A stretch of 64,000 nucleotides of DNA. Source: Flavobacterium succinicans. Its GTDB lineage: Bacteria; Bacteroidota; Bacteroidia; Flavobacteriales; Flavobacteriaceae. Within the stretch, counting starts at the first letter, position 1. Every line of letters starts with the position of its first letter. Of the stretch, positions 43,790 to 52,283 are shown piece after piece. Made by a program: the position numbers and the translations under genes. Where the stretch lies: the NCBI RefSeq assembly GCF_001662485.1, contig NZ_JMTM01000035.1, forward strand, positions 1 through 64,000, written 5' to 3'. Below the pieces are notes generated by a model. It made no database searches, was not told the origin of the DNA, and was given only the letters and a program-made list of their open reading frames with translations.

Positions 43790-44071
43790 ATGAAATCATT
43801 TACAACTGTAATTTTGTTGTTTTTTGTACTATTTCTTTTTAAGCCTTCAATAATCACAATTATTGAAAAAGGGAAAGATATTGCTATAGAAAAAGATCTT
43901 CTTGAAGATGATTCTAATGATGAAAAAAAAATAGCCTCTTTCTACAAATCAAAAGATATTTATATAAATAACAGCAAGGAAAGAGTTTGCAAGAAAATCA
44001 TACACTCAAAAGATTTTACGCTACCTAATATTCTTAGCTTAAAAATAAATACTCCCCCTCCAAAAAATTAA
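43790..44071 (+). CDS. Small single-span membrane protein of unknown function
   Basis: The 93-residue product starts MKSFTTVILLFFVLFLFKPS, one membrane or signal segment, then a soluble, Lys/Asp/Ser-rich part (KDIAIEKDLLEDDSNDEKKI) that ends PNILSLKINTPPPKN. I do not recognise it. An upstream in-frame ATG at 43760 would add ten residues; the one at 43790 begins directly at the hydrophobic segment. It precedes the SulP gene by 75 bases on the same strand, and the two could be cotranscribed, but a functional link is only a guess. Confidence 0.5.
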   Translation: MKSFTTVILLFFVLFLFKPSIITIIEKGKDIAIEKDLLEDDSNDEKKIASFYKSKDIYINNSKERVCKKIIHSKDFTLPNILSLKINTPPPKN

Positions 44072-44146
44072 TTTCACGGATATATTTTTTTTTTAGAAAT
44101 TTTCTAAAAAGCTCAATGTTAATTAATTTTCAATTTTCAGAATAAA

Positions 44147-45781
44147 ATGTCAAAAAAAACAAATTTATTTACCAACCTCAACTCTGACTTTGCGGCAGGA
44201 TTGGTGGTTTTTTTAGTAGCACTACCATTATGCCTAGGCATTGCTATGGCGTCTGGAGCTCCATTATTTTCAGGAATCATCTCCGGAGTAGTAGGCGGAA
44301 TCGTCGTAGGGTATTTAAGCCAATCACACATAAGCGTATCGGGTCCTGCTGCAGGTTTAACAGCAATTATTCTTACTGCTATTACCGATTTAAAAGCTTT
44401 CGATGTCTTTTTATTAGCTGCTTTTCTCGCGGGGGTAATTCAACTTTTATTAGGTTTTATAAAAGCAGGAAGTATTTCGAATTATTTTCCCAACAATGTT
44501 ATCGAAGGCATGTTAGCCGGTATCGGGATAATTATTATCCTAAAACAACTTCCTCACGCGGTTGGTTATGATGCCGATTTCGAAGGTGATGAAGCTTTTT
44601 TTCAAAACGATGGAAACAATACTTTTTCATCACTATTAGCTTTTTTTGATTATATCCAATTAGGCTCTATTATCATTACCCTTGTTTCTCTCACAATATT
44701 AATTGCATGGGACAAACTTCCTGCTCTAAAAAAACTAAAATTAATCCCAGGTGCTCTAGTTGCCGTAATTACAGGTGTTATTTTAAATGAAGTATTCATT
44801 GTTACAGGAAGCTCTTTAGCTATACAAAAAGAGCATTTAGTTTCTTTGCCAATTCCAAGCACATTCGAAGAATTCAAAGCAATCATAGTTACTCCAAATT
44901 TCTCAAGCCTTACAAATCAAAAAGTATGGGTTGTTGCAGTAACAATAGCTATCGTCGCTTCGATTGAAACCTTATTGTGTATTGAAGCTGCAGACAGAAT
45001 GGATTTCCAAAAAAGATACACCAATCCCAATGTTGAACTAAAAGCACAAGGAATTGGCAATATGATAAGTACTCTTTTAGGCGGTTTACCAATGACATCG
45101 GTTGTTGTTAGAACTTCTGCTAATAATAATGCTGGCGCCAAATCAAAAATGGCTGCGATCATACACGGTGTTTTACTACTAATTAGTGTATTAGCAATCC
45201 CATCAATTCTCAATAAAATTCCACTAGCTACTCTAGCTGCTATTTTATTATTGGTAGGCTACAAATTAGCTAAACCCGCAACATTTTTACATTTTTGGAA
45301 TTATGGAAAATATCAATTTATTCCATTTATCGCTACATTACTTGCTGTAGTCTTTACTGATTTGCTCAAAGGTGTTGCCTTAGGAATAATTATTAGTATA
45401 ATCTTCGTATTGAGAGGTAATTTAAAAAGAGCTTACAGCTTTAGAAAAGATGAATTTGAAGATGGCGATATTATTCACATTGACCTTGCTCAAGAAGTTT
45501 CTTTTCTAAACAAAGCTTCGATAAAATCAACTTTAGCTAAAATCCCTGAAAACTCCAAAGTGATTATTGACGCCAAAGACACAGTGTATATCGCTCACGA
45601 TGTTTTGGATTTAATTACCGAATTTAAAGAAATTCGATCTAAAGATCTTAACATTAAAGTAAAGTTAAAAAACTTTAAAGACGAATATCGCCTTGAAAAC
45701 ACCGAAGACGCAAATCATGTTACCATCGAGCATCATTATGATTTCGTAAAACGCAAAATCATTAAAAAAGAAACGTTTTAA
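44147..45781 (+). CDS. SulP-family anion transporter, probable bicarbonate transporter
   Basis: The 544-residue membrane protein has the SulP pattern: DFAAGLVVFLVALPLCLGIA in the first helix, SGAPLFSGIISGVVGGIVVG, SQSHISVSGPAAGLTAIILT, and about ten further hydrophobic helices. A C-terminal STAS-like domain follows (about 460-540, HIDLAQEVSFLNKASIKSTL, VIIDAKDTVYIAHDVLDLIT). SulP members carry sulfate, bicarbonate or other anions. The next gene, 18 bases on, encodes a beta-carbonic anhydrase, which points to bicarbonate uptake, as in cyanobacterial BicA. The preference for bicarbonate is inference from context. Confidence 0.9.
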   Translation: MSKKTNLFTNLNSDFAAGLVVFLVALPLCLGIAMASGAPLFSGIISGVVGGIVVGYLSQSHISVSGPAAGLTAIILTAITDLKAFDVFLLAAFLAGVIQLLLGFIKAGSISNYFPNNVIEGMLAGIGIIIILKQLPHAVGYDADFEGDEAFFQNDGNNTFSSLLAFFDYIQLGSIIITLVSLTILIAWDKLPALKKLKLIPGALVAVITGVILNEVFIVTGSSLAIQKEHLVSLPIPSTFEEFKAIIVTPNFSSLTNQKVWVVAVTIAIVASIETLLCIEAADRMDFQKRYTNPNVELKAQGIGNMISTLLGGLPMTSVVVRTSANNNAGAKSKMAAIIHGVLLLISVLAIPSILNKIPLATLAAILLLVGYKLAKPATFLHFWNYGKYQFIPFIATLLAVVFTDLLKGVALGIIISIIFVLRGNLKRAYSFRKDEFEDGDIIHIDLAQEVSFLNKASIKSTLAKIPENSKVIIDAKDTVYIAHDVLDLITEFKEIRSKDLNIKVKLKNFKDEYRLENTEDANHVTIEHHYDFVKRKIIKKETF

Positions 45782-45799
45782 AAAAAAAGCAATTAAAAA

Positions 45800-46435
45800 A
45801 TGAGTGATTTTTATAAAAAAATACTAGATAACAACAAGGAGTGGGTAGAACAATCCCTTGCAAAAGACCCTAATTTTTTTCAAGATTTAGCCAAAGGGCA
45901 AACCCCACCATTATTATGGATTGGTTGTTCCGATAGTCGTGTTCCTGCCAACGAAATCATTGGCGCAAAACCAGGAGAAGTTTTTGTACACAGAAACATT
46001 GCGAACATGGTAGTCCATACCGACATGAATATGCTTAGTGTGTTAGATTATGCCGTAAATGTTTTAAAAGTCAAACACGTATTGGTTTGTGGACATTACG
46101 GTTGCGGAGGAGTAAAAGCTGCCATGGGCAATAGCTCCATCGGAATTATTGACAATTGGATTCGTCATATCAAAAATGTATATCGCTTACATAACGAATA
46201 TCTTGACTCCATTCAAGACGAAAACAAACGCTTTAACACCTTTGTAGAATTGAACGTAAAAGAACAAGTTTTCGATCTTGCCAAAACCTCCATCGTGCAA
46301 TCGGCTTGGAAAAATGGACAAAGTTTATCATTACACGGATGGGTCTATGGTTTAAACTCAGGATTTGTAACTGACTTACAAGTAAACATCAGTTCAAATA
46401 GCGACTTAGATGAAGTTTATCAATTAAAGTTCTAA
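45800..46435 (+). CDS. can: Beta-class carbonic anhydrase
   Basis: The 211-residue product has the beta-carbonic anhydrase zinc site: LWIGCSDSRVPANEIIGAKP (Cys at about residue 43, the Asp/Arg pair of the active site two and four residues later) and VLVCGHYGCGGVKAAMG (His and Cys ligands at about 99 and 102). GEVFVHRNIANMVVHTDMN also matches. It interconverts CO2 and bicarbonate and probably works with the SulP transporter encoded just upstream. All key residues are present. Confidence 0.95.
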   Translation: MSDFYKKILDNNKEWVEQSLAKDPNFFQDLAKGQTPPLLWIGCSDSRVPANEIIGAKPGEVFVHRNIANMVVHTDMNMLSVLDYAVNVLKVKHVLVCGHYGCGGVKAAMGNSSIGIIDNWIRHIKNVYRLHNEYLDSIQDENKRFNTFVELNVKEQVFDLAKTSIVQSAWKNGQSLSLHGWVYGLNSGFVTDLQVNISSNSDLDEVYQLKF

Positions 46436-46455
46436 CTGTTTTTATATTAAACAAT

Positions 46456-46492
46456 AAGAGAGATATTTCAAACAATATCTCTCTTGTTTTTT
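46456..46492 (+). terminator. Terminator after the carbonic anhydrase gene
   Basis: AAGAGAGATATT / AATATCTCTCTT form a 12-base perfect stem with a 6-base loop, followed by GTTTTTT. Confidence 0.85.
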
Positions 46493-46512
46493 GAAGTTTT
46501 GCTAAATTTTTG

Positions 46513-46540
46513 TTGAAATAAAAATAAAAGCGTATTTTTA
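46513..46540 (+). promoter_or_regulatory. Probable promoter of the GNAT gene
   Basis: TTG at 46513-46515 and TATTTTTA at 46533-46540 are separated by 17 bases, close to the Bacteroidota -33/-7 consensus TTG/TAnnTTTG. The start codon lies 27 bases downstream. Confidence 0.55.
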
Positions 46541-46566
46541 TTTCTAAACCTCAAAAATAAACCGTT

Positions 46567-47013
46567 ATGATACGAAAAGCTACTTTACATGACCTTGATG
46601 CATTAACCGTTTTATTTGATCAATATTTAGTTTTTTACAAAAAACCTTCTAATATTGAAAATCACAAAGCTTTTCTAAAAGAAAGACTTGAAAACCATGA
46701 AGCAGAAGTATTCCTGGCTTTTGACGAACAAAACAAGGCTATCGGATTTGCTTTAAATTACATCACTTTTTCCTCTTTATTACTCAAAAAAATTGTAATT
46801 CTGAACGATTTATTTGTCAACCCAAATACTAGAAAAGCAGGTATAGGAAGCAAATTAATTGAAGAAACCAAAAAATTAGCACACGACATTGGCTCTCCAA
46901 TTATTCGTCTTCGAACCGCTAAAAACAATTTTACCGCTCAAAAATTGTATCACAAAATGGGCTTTATCAGAGACGAACATTTGTATGGTTATGATTTGAT
47001 TTTAGAAAACTAA
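46567..47013 (+). CDS. GNAT-family N-acetyltransferase
   Basis: The 148-residue product has the GNAT fold: MIRKATLHDLDALTVLFDQY in beta1-alpha1, EVFLAFDEQNKAIGFALNYI in beta2-3, and the acetyl-CoA loop FVNPNTRKAGIGSKLIEETK (R/Q-x-x-G-x-G/A). RLRTAKNNFTAQKLYHKMGF and IRDEHLYGYDL complete it. It transfers an acetyl group to an amine of unknown nature. It has its own promoter and terminator. Confidence 0.9.
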   Translation: MIRKATLHDLDALTVLFDQYLVFYKKPSNIENHKAFLKERLENHEAEVFLAFDEQNKAIGFALNYITFSSLLLKKIVILNDLFVNPNTRKAGIGSKLIEETKKLAHDIGSPIIRLRTAKNNFTAQKLYHKMGFIRDEHLYGYDLILEN

Positions 47014-47024
47014 ATCTAAACCAA

Positions 47025-47066
47025 AAAAAAAGCTCAACATTTAATCAAAAATATTGAGCTTTTTAT
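47025..47066 (+). terminator. Terminator after the GNAT gene
   Basis: AAAAAGCTCAA / TTGAGCTTTTT form a stem around an AT-rich loop of about 16 bases, followed by TATC; the stem is strong but the T run is short. Confidence 0.6.
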
Positions 47067-47252
47067 CACAAAAATGTAGTTCACCTACATAAAACCAAAT
47101 CAATTTTGCTTTTTTTTGTAGTTACTAGTTCTTTCTATTTAAAAAAGAAACCAACAATATAACAACTACAAAAGTTAGATTTCTAAAATCAGGATGTGTT
47201 TTAAAATAAGAAACATAGCCTACAAAAACATTTTTTGAGCACCTCTATCCAA

Positions 47253-47768
47253 CTATTCTTTAAACTTTGAAATTGAACCATTATAAGATATACTAGCTCT
47301 ATTATTGCTATTAATAACCAATGAAGCTCCGCCATCAAAGAAGATTGTCAATTGTATCGTATAGCTGTCATTTTTATCTTTAACCTTTGCTTTGAGTAAA
47401 TATTTTTTTTTCTCTTTTGTAATAGAAAATTCCTCAGGAGCCCCCTGAAACTTTAAACCACCTTCTCCTCCTCCATAAGAAATACTCCCTGTTGCTCTAC
47501 CAAAAAAAGGCATGTCACTTTTAATTACATCAGGTGTAAAAGAAATAGAATTCGGATTCGTAGTCAAATCTATACTTCTGTACCCCATTGGAAAAGCTCT
47601 GTTGGCCTCAAAAATGAATTTCTCACCTGCTACAAGCGTTTCAACTTTTTTCTGCTGTTCCATTTTTCGAGCCTCTTTTAGCTCTTTCTTTGTTGGTTGC
47701 TGAGCAAAAGAGAGACTTGTAGTAACCAATACAATCAAAACCACAAAACCTTTACATATCTTCTTCAT
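47253..47768 (-). CDS. DUF4251 secreted protein
   Basis: The 171-residue product has a signal peptide (MKKICKGFVVLIVLVTTSLS, then FAQQ), a Lys-rich helix and the DUF4251 domain with KFIFEANRAFPMGYRSIDLT, SISFTPDVIKSDMPFFGRAT and SISYGGGEGGLKFQGAPEEF. DUF4251 is a Bacteroidota-specific envelope family without a known function. It follows the META-domain gene by only 14 bases on the same strand and is probably in the same transcript. Confidence 0.85.
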   Translation of the reverse strand: MKKICKGFVVLIVLVTTSLSFAQQPTKKELKEARKMEQQKKVETLVAGEKFIFEANRAFPMGYRSIDLTTNPNSISFTPDVIKSDMPFFGRATGSISYGGGEGGLKFQGAPEEFSITKEKKKYLLKAKVKDKNDSYTIQLTIFFDGGASLVINSNNRASISYNGSISKFKE

Positions 47769-47782
47769 CTTTGTGTATAAAT

Positions 47783-48214
47783 TTATTTTTTCTCAAATCG
47801 CAATAATCGAACACCGTTACCTGTCATTATCAATTCTTTTCCATCTTCTGAAACAGCATAACTATCCACTTTTTCAAGCATATCCATATAAACACTTTCG
47901 CCATTTCCTGGACATGCCATCATAGTAACTGCCATTTTACTTTCCTTGAAACTTATCTTATTGCCATCTATATTAAGCATACCTGAATAGTTATTACAGC
48001 TATTTTTACCAAACACTTTTTTGGACGCTACATCAAATTTGATGGTAGGTTTTTCATTGGGATAAAGTCCTTCAAAAGCAATTCTTGGTCCACTGATATA
48101 AGTCAAAACCCAGTCTCCTTGTAGAGAATTTGAAGAATTTGTTGTATTTTTGGTTGCATTGCAAGCGGTTAAAGTCAGCACAATAAATACGACTAGTAAA
48201 TTCATTTTTTTCAT
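47783..48214 (-). CDS. META-domain lipoprotein
   Basis: The 143-residue lipoprotein has a lipobox near residue 18 (VVFIVLTLTACNATKN). Its META/HslJ-type beta-barrel domain shows LQGDWVLTYISGPRIAFEGL, PTIKFDVASKKVFGKNSCNN, YSGMLNIDGNKISFKESKMA and VTMMACPGNGESVYMDMLEK. META-domain proteins occur in the cell envelope and have been linked to heat shock or motility in other bacteria; the role here is unknown. It forms a two-gene unit with DUF4251. Confidence 0.87.
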   Translation of the reverse strand: MKKMNLLVVFIVLTLTACNATKNTTNSSNSLQGDWVLTYISGPRIAFEGLYPNEKPTIKFDVASKKVFGKNSCNNYSGMLNIDGNKISFKESKMAVTMMACPGNGESVYMDMLEKVDSYAVSEDGKELIMTGNGVRLLRFEKK

Positions 48215-48436
48215 ATTTGTAAAATTTATTTGTTATCAGTAAAATATGGTATGCTTCGCTCAGGTCGACTTTTATTTATTGCCATTTATGACAACAAATC
48301 AGTAAGTAATGGCGATTTCATATCCTATTTTCTTTAGCTTGATTGTAAATTTACGAAAACCATACCAAAAAAATGAATTCAGCTTTTTTTTGAGAAAAAT
48401 TTAATACTAATTTAAGAAAACAAACACGAAACAGTC

Positions 48437-48961
48437 ATGAAAATATTAGGAATTGGATCACGAATACAACATGCGCAACTAGGTAAAGGAGTAATAACCA
48501 ATGTAACATCTACCGACTATTGGGTTACCTTTATCGAAACGGGATTAGAAACCATTGCATTAGATAGTACCTTTGAAATCATTGAAGCAGCAGAAAATGA
48601 AGTTGATACCATAAGTTTTTATGAAGTAGAAACCACACTAAAACAATTGCTACAAAAATGGTCTGATGTATCAGAAATTGTTCCGATGGCTGATAAATGG
48701 AAAGGCGGAAAAATTATCCTTGAGCCAGGACAAGCGGGATTGGCCTCGAAAGAAATACCAATCGATACCTTTTTTCATAAAATAATAATGGTGAGAGACC
48801 GCTTAAGAGTAATGGAACAAAAAATCAACGCTAGTAAAATTGAAGAGCTAGAAAAAATCGAATTGCAACAATACCTAACTCGAATATACGGTACATTAAC
48901 CACATTTAATATTCTTTTTAAATCTCCCAATCATAATTTTGTAGGAGAAAAATCAAAATAA
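48437..48961 (+). CDS. Uncharacterised 174-residue protein with an SH3-like N-terminus
   Basis: The protein starts IGSRIQHAQLGKGVITNVTS with TDYWVTFIETGLETIALDS, a pattern that recalls the small beta-barrel at the C-terminus of UvrD/Rep-type helicases or CarD-like modules (G-x-x-V-x-H-x-x-F-G-x-G). Residues 60 onward are helical with VETTLKQLLQKWSDVSEIVP, LASKEIPIDTFFHKIIMVRD and RLRVMEQKINASKIEELEKI. I do not recognise a named family. It may bind protein or nucleic acid. It lies 37 bases upstream of the superoxide dismutase gene on the same strand and may be cotranscribed with it. Confidence 0.7.
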   Translation: MKILGIGSRIQHAQLGKGVITNVTSTDYWVTFIETGLETIALDSTFEIIEAAENEVDTISFYEVETTLKQLLQKWSDVSEIVPMADKWKGGKIILEPGQAGLASKEIPIDTFFHKIIMVRDRLRVMEQKINASKIEELEKIELQQYLTRIYGTLTTFNILFKSPNHNFVGEKSK

Positions 48962-48998
48962 CACCAAGAACACACTTTAATCAATTAATTCAAAGAAA

Positions 48999-49775
48999 AT
49001 GGAAAACAACAGCAGTAGAAGAGATTTTATTAAAAAATCGGCACTTCTTTCAACAGGAATTTTCATGGGAACTTCAATTATCAACTCGAGTTTAGCAGCA
49101 AATACAAATGCTTCAATCTCATCTGTTTTTCATGATGATTTGCTAAACACGCAAGAAGCGGCTTACACTTTACCCAAATTACCTTACTCCTACGATGCTT
49201 TGGAACCTCATATCGACAAACTGACCATGGAAATCCATTATTCAAAACACCATCAAGCTTATGTAACCAATCTCAACAAAGCCATTGAGACTTTAGATAA
49301 ATCGATTGTGGATAAAGCCAAAAGCCTTAGCTCAATTTTCGAAAATATGAATCTGTTCCCTGAAGCTATTCGCAATAATGGTGGAGGTCATTACAACCAT
49401 AGTTTGTTTTGGAATTTAATGAAGCCTAATGGTGGTGGAGAACCAAAAGGAAAACTAGGAGAAGCTATAATCACTACTTTTGGCTCGTTTGATGCTTTCA
49501 AAAAACAATTTGCCGATGCTGCCGCAAAACGGTTTGGTTCAGGATGGGCATGGTTAGTGGTTAGCAACGGAAAACTAACCATTACTTCTACCCCAAATCA
49601 AGATAATCCATTAATGAATTTACCTACGATTGTTGCTAAAGGAAAACCTGTATTGGCACTAGACGTATGGGAACATGCCTATTACTTAAAAAATCAAAAC
49701 AGACGAGCTGATTATATTGCTTCTTTTTGGAATGTTGTAAACTGGGACACAGCCGAATCGCTCTTTATTTCTTAA
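48999..49775 (+). CDS. sodA: Fe/Mn superoxide dismutase with a Tat signal
   Basis: The 258-residue product is a Fe/Mn superoxide dismutase. It has [20 protein letters not shown] with [20 protein letters not shown] (ligand His), [20 protein letters not shown] (ligand His), [14 protein letters not shown], and [19 protein letters not shown] (Asp and His ligands). Unlike most such enzymes it carries about 50 extra N-terminal residues, including a twin-arginine signal ([20 protein letters not shown]), so it is probably exported folded. It would then remove superoxide outside the cytoplasm. Whether Fe or Mn is used cannot be read reliably. It lies in a stress-gene neighbourhood with dps and oxyR. 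Confidence 0.93.
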   Translation: MENNSSRRDFIKKSALLSTGIFMGTSIINSSLAANTNASISSVFHDDLLNTQEAAYTLPKLPYSYDALEPHIDKLTMEIHYSKHHQAYVTNLNKAIETLDKSIVDKAKSLSSIFENMNLFPEAIRNNGGGHYNHSLFWNLMKPNGGGEPKGKLGEAIITTFGSFDAFKKQFADAAAKRFGSGWAWLVVSNGKLTITSTPNQDNPLMNLPTIVAKGKPVLALDVWEHAYYLKNQNRRADYIASFWNVVNWDTAESLFIS

Positions 49776-49786
49776 CCTTAAACCAT

Positions 49787-50362
49787 TTGGAAGAAAAAGA
49801 ACATTTATATTTTAAAAATGCTGACGAATGGCGGTCATGGCTTCACCAAAACCACCATTCGTCTAAAGGCATTTATCTGCTGTTTTACAAAGTTAGCAGC
49901 AATTTCGAAAGCATGCGTTGGGAAGAAGCAGTACAAGTAGCCATTTGCTATGGATGGATAGATTCGACCGTAAAGAGAATGGATGAACATCAACGCAGAC
50001 AGCTTTTTACTCCGAGAAAAGACAAAAGTGTTTGGAGCAAACTAAATAAATCTTACATCGAAAAACTAATTCAAGAAAATGCAATGCATGAAAGCGGTCT
50101 TAGGAAAATTGAAATTGCGAAACAAAATGGCTCTTGGAACGCTCTAGACGATGTAGAAAACCATAGTATTCCAGAAGATTTGCAACTTGCGTTTGATGTT
50201 AATCCAAAAGCATGGAGCAATTATCAATCGTTTAGCCCTTCCTATCGAAAAAATTACTTATACTGGCTAAACCAAGCCAAAAGAATTGAAACTAGAGACA
50301 AAAGAATCAAAGAAATCATTCTTCTTTGTGAACAAAATTGCAAGTCGAGAGGTTCCTATTAA
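49787..50362 (+). CDS. YdeI/OmdA-family protein
   Basis: The 191-residue product is a YdeI/OmpD-associated (OmdA) family protein: KGIYLLFYKVSSNFESMRWE, EAVQVAICYGWIDSTVKRMD, EHQRRQLFTPRKDKSVWSKL and SFSPSYRKNYLYWLNQAKRI. Relatives are linked to bacteriocin resistance or regulated growth in other bacteria, but a biochemical role is unproven. The best start is TTG at 49787, 12 bases after the sodA stop, because the earlier ATG (49727) lies within sodA in another frame and adds unlike residues. Cotranscription with sodA is likely. Confidence 0.82.
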   Translation: MEEKEHLYFKNADEWRSWLHQNHHSSKGIYLLFYKVSSNFESMRWEEAVQVAICYGWIDSTVKRMDEHQRRQLFTPRKDKSVWSKLNKSYIEKLIQENAMHESGLRKIEIAKQNGSWNALDDVENHSIPEDLQLAFDVNPKAWSNYQSFSPSYRKNYLYWLNQAKRIETRDKRIKEIILLCEQNCKSRGSY

Positions 50363-50393
50363 TTTTAATCTAAAGTTTAACTTTTACTAACCA

Positions 50394-50420
50394 TTGTCGT
50401 TGTAAAAAAACATAGCTTTG
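50394..50420 (+). promoter_or_regulatory. Promoter of the LETM1-related gene
   Basis: TTG at 50394-50396 and TAGCTTTG at 50413-50420 are separated by 16 bases and match the flavobacterial -33/-7 consensus. The preferred ATG lies 19 bases beyond the -7 element. Confidence 0.6.
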
Positions 50421-50438
50421 CAACTTCAAAACATTACA

Positions 50439-51638
50439 ATGATTAACCCATCTGCATCTGGTTGGATAGACAAATTTTTTATAGAACAAGGTTTTTCTAA
50501 AGAAGTTTCATTAGAAAACAGTACTTCTTTTTATCTAAAAACAAGAGACACGGGCTTTATTTATGGTCATATCCTTTCATTCAACACCATAAATCCCATT
50601 GATTCCAAAAGATGGTTTAAGGAAGAAATCTCAAAAGTTGCTTTACTTAATACACTCTATGGTGCTTTTTGCTTGACAGAATCCGATAAAACACCCGATC
50701 TGTTTATTACCAAAGCCTTAGCCTTCTATAACCAAATGAATCCTCAAGGTTTCAATCTATTCAAAAAAATACTTCCTAAAAACAGTCGATCTTTGACTTT
50801 GGAAAAATATATTGACGAAAGAGTACAAACCAACGATGGCATCATTAATAAAAACTTTTCGCATTTAGTTACAAATGCACTTTTGTTTATAGATGTTTTG
50901 GCTTTTTGTCAATATTTGAAACACGGAGAAATCCCAGAAAAATACTTGAAACGTATTGAAGAAACCGTTGTCAATATTGTAGCATTGGCTCTAAAGATAA
51001 AAAGCAACAAAACGCAGTATGACGATTTACTTATCAAACTTTTTGAAGCTTCGATTCGTTATACCAAATTTTCTAAAAACGCATCTTTGTCATTAGAATC
51101 CTTAGAACTCGACTATTTTACTCTTGATTTAGAAAAAAAATACTTAATCGATATTGCGGGCATGGCGCTTTGGAGTGATGGCGTGATAGAAAAAGAAGAA
51201 GCCTATTTTTTACATACTTTAGGAAACATTCTCAATGAATCCGATGCATTTGTCATGACATCAATTCATCATACCAATGATTTCATTACAAAATATAAAA
51301 GTGAAATTCCTTATTTTAATTATTCCAATCCTGTTAAGCACTTTTACGATCAAACTACTGAAAGTGTAGTAACTTTGGTTACTCGAAACAAAAACAGATT
51401 GGTTAAAGAAATTATGGAAAGTAAAGAGTTAATGGTACTCTTAGCCCATTCAACGCATCGTGACCTTGATGAAAAAGAGAAGAAAAAAATCAGAAAACAA
51501 ATTTTAGACATCTGCAAAACAATACCTTCGCTTACTATATTTTTATTACCTGGCGGCAGTTTATTACTTCCTATTCTAATTAAATTTATACCAACCTTAT
51601 TACCTTCTTCCTTTAATGAGAATCTAGAAGAAGATTAA
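50439..51638 (+). CDS. LETM1-related biofilm-associated protein
   Basis: The 399-residue product matches the Bacteroidota family annotated as LETM1-related biofilm-associated protein. The N-terminal part (MINPSASGWIDKFFIEQGFS) is mixed alpha/beta. The middle (about 225-290, IDIAGMALWSDGVIEKEEAY, FLHTLGNILNESDAF) has a TerB/EF-like helical pattern. The C-terminal part (about 315-399) resembles the LETM1 ribosome-binding-like domain with RKQILDICKTIPSLTIFLLP and GGSLLLPILIKFIPTLLPSS. A membrane-associated role in ion balance or biofilm formation is suggested by the name of the family only. A good promoter precedes it, and a long hairpin terminator follows. Confidence 0.8.
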   Translation: MINPSASGWIDKFFIEQGFSKEVSLENSTSFYLKTRDTGFIYGHILSFNTINPIDSKRWFKEEISKVALLNTLYGAFCLTESDKTPDLFITKALAFYNQMNPQGFNLFKKILPKNSRSLTLEKYIDERVQTNDGIINKNFSHLVTNALLFIDVLAFCQYLKHGEIPEKYLKRIEETVVNIVALALKIKSNKTQYDDLLIKLFEASIRYTKFSKNASLSLESLELDYFTLDLEKKYLIDIAGMALWSDGVIEKEEAYFLHTLGNILNESDAFVMTSIHHTNDFITKYKSEIPYFNYSNPVKHFYDQTTESVVTLVTRNKNRLVKEIMESKELMVLLAHSTHRDLDEKEKKKIRKQILDICKTIPSLTIFLLPGGSLLLPILIKFIPTLLPSSFNENLEED

Positions 51639-51642
51639 TTTT

Positions 51643-51697
51643 AGTCAAAAAAAAAAAAAAAACAGAAGCACAAACTTCTGTTTTTTTTTTTGACTAC
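51643..51697. terminator. Very long A/T-tract hairpin terminator between the LETM1-type gene and dps
   Basis: TAGTCAAAAAAAAA ... AACAGAAG / CTTCTGTT ... TTTTTTTGACTA forms an extended stem with a 6-base CACAAA loop. It can serve both convergent genes. Confidence 0.85.
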
Positions 51698-51709
51698 CAT
51701 TTAGAAAAA

Positions 51710-52180
51710 CTAAGCCAACCAAGCCTGCATCATCCAAATTGTTTTTTCTTGTTCTACAATAAAATCACTCATCATCGAATTCGTTCCTTCATCATTAATA
51801 GCTGAAGCATTTTCTAAAATCTTTCTTTCGATCATAAGTAAACTAGCCAAAGAATCAACTATTAGTTGAATTGCCTTTTCATCATTTGAAATATCTTTAC
51901 CTACTTCTAGCTGGTTGTGCTTAATATAATCTTCAAAAGTATGCAATGGTGTCCCACCTAGTGTAAGTACACGTTCTGCGATCAAATCAATCTTCAGCTG
52001 AGAATCATTATACAACTCTTCAAATTTAAGGTGCAAGTCAAAAAAACGTTTTCCTCTAATATTCCAATGCATTCCTCTTAAACTTTGGTAATACACTTGA
52101 AAATTAGACAACAAAACATTCAACTCCACAACAATTTTTTCTGTCTCTTGTACTGGTAAACCAATAGTATTTAGTTTCAT
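51710..52180 (-). CDS. dps: Dps-family DNA-binding ferritin
   Basis: The 156-residue product has the Dps fold and ferroxidase site: LNVLLSNFQVYYQSLRGMHW, NIRGKRFFDLHLKFEELYND (His and Asp/Glu ligands), and LIAERVLTLGGTPLHTFEDY. Dps stores iron using hydrogen peroxide as oxidant and shields DNA in a dodecamer. It is divergent from the oxyR-type gene with a 103-base intergenic region that includes a palindrome, in keeping with peroxide control. Confidence 0.93.
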   Translation of the reverse strand: MKLNTIGLPVQETEKIVVELNVLLSNFQVYYQSLRGMHWNIRGKRFFDLHLKFEELYNDSQLKIDLIAERVLTLGGTPLHTFEDYIKHNQLEVGKDISNDEKAIQLIVDSLASLLMIERKILENASAINDEGTNSMMSDFIVEQEKTIWMMQAWLA

Positions 52181-52204
52181 AATCTCTCATTTTTAATTAT
52201 GCTG

Positions 52205-52212
52205 CAAATTTA
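52205..52212 (-). promoter_or_regulatory. -7 element of the dps promoter
   Basis: On the minus strand TAAATTTG fits TAnnTTTG exactly and stands 25 bases upstream of the dps ATG; the palindrome at 52237-52251 covers the -33 region. Confidence 0.5.
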
Positions 52213-52236
52213 GCCATAATTTAAGACGAAAGCCGT

Positions 52237-52251
52237 ATCAATTAAATTGAT
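52237..52251. promoter_or_regulatory. Candidate OxyR binding palindrome between dps and oxyR
   Basis: ATCAATT-A-AATTGAT is a perfect 7-1-7 inverted repeat that also satisfies the LysR-type T-N11-A rule. It lies between the divergent genes and over the -33 region of dps. Confidence 0.55.
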
Positions 52252-52283
52252 TGTTTTTATATTTACATCAAATATTACTATCA

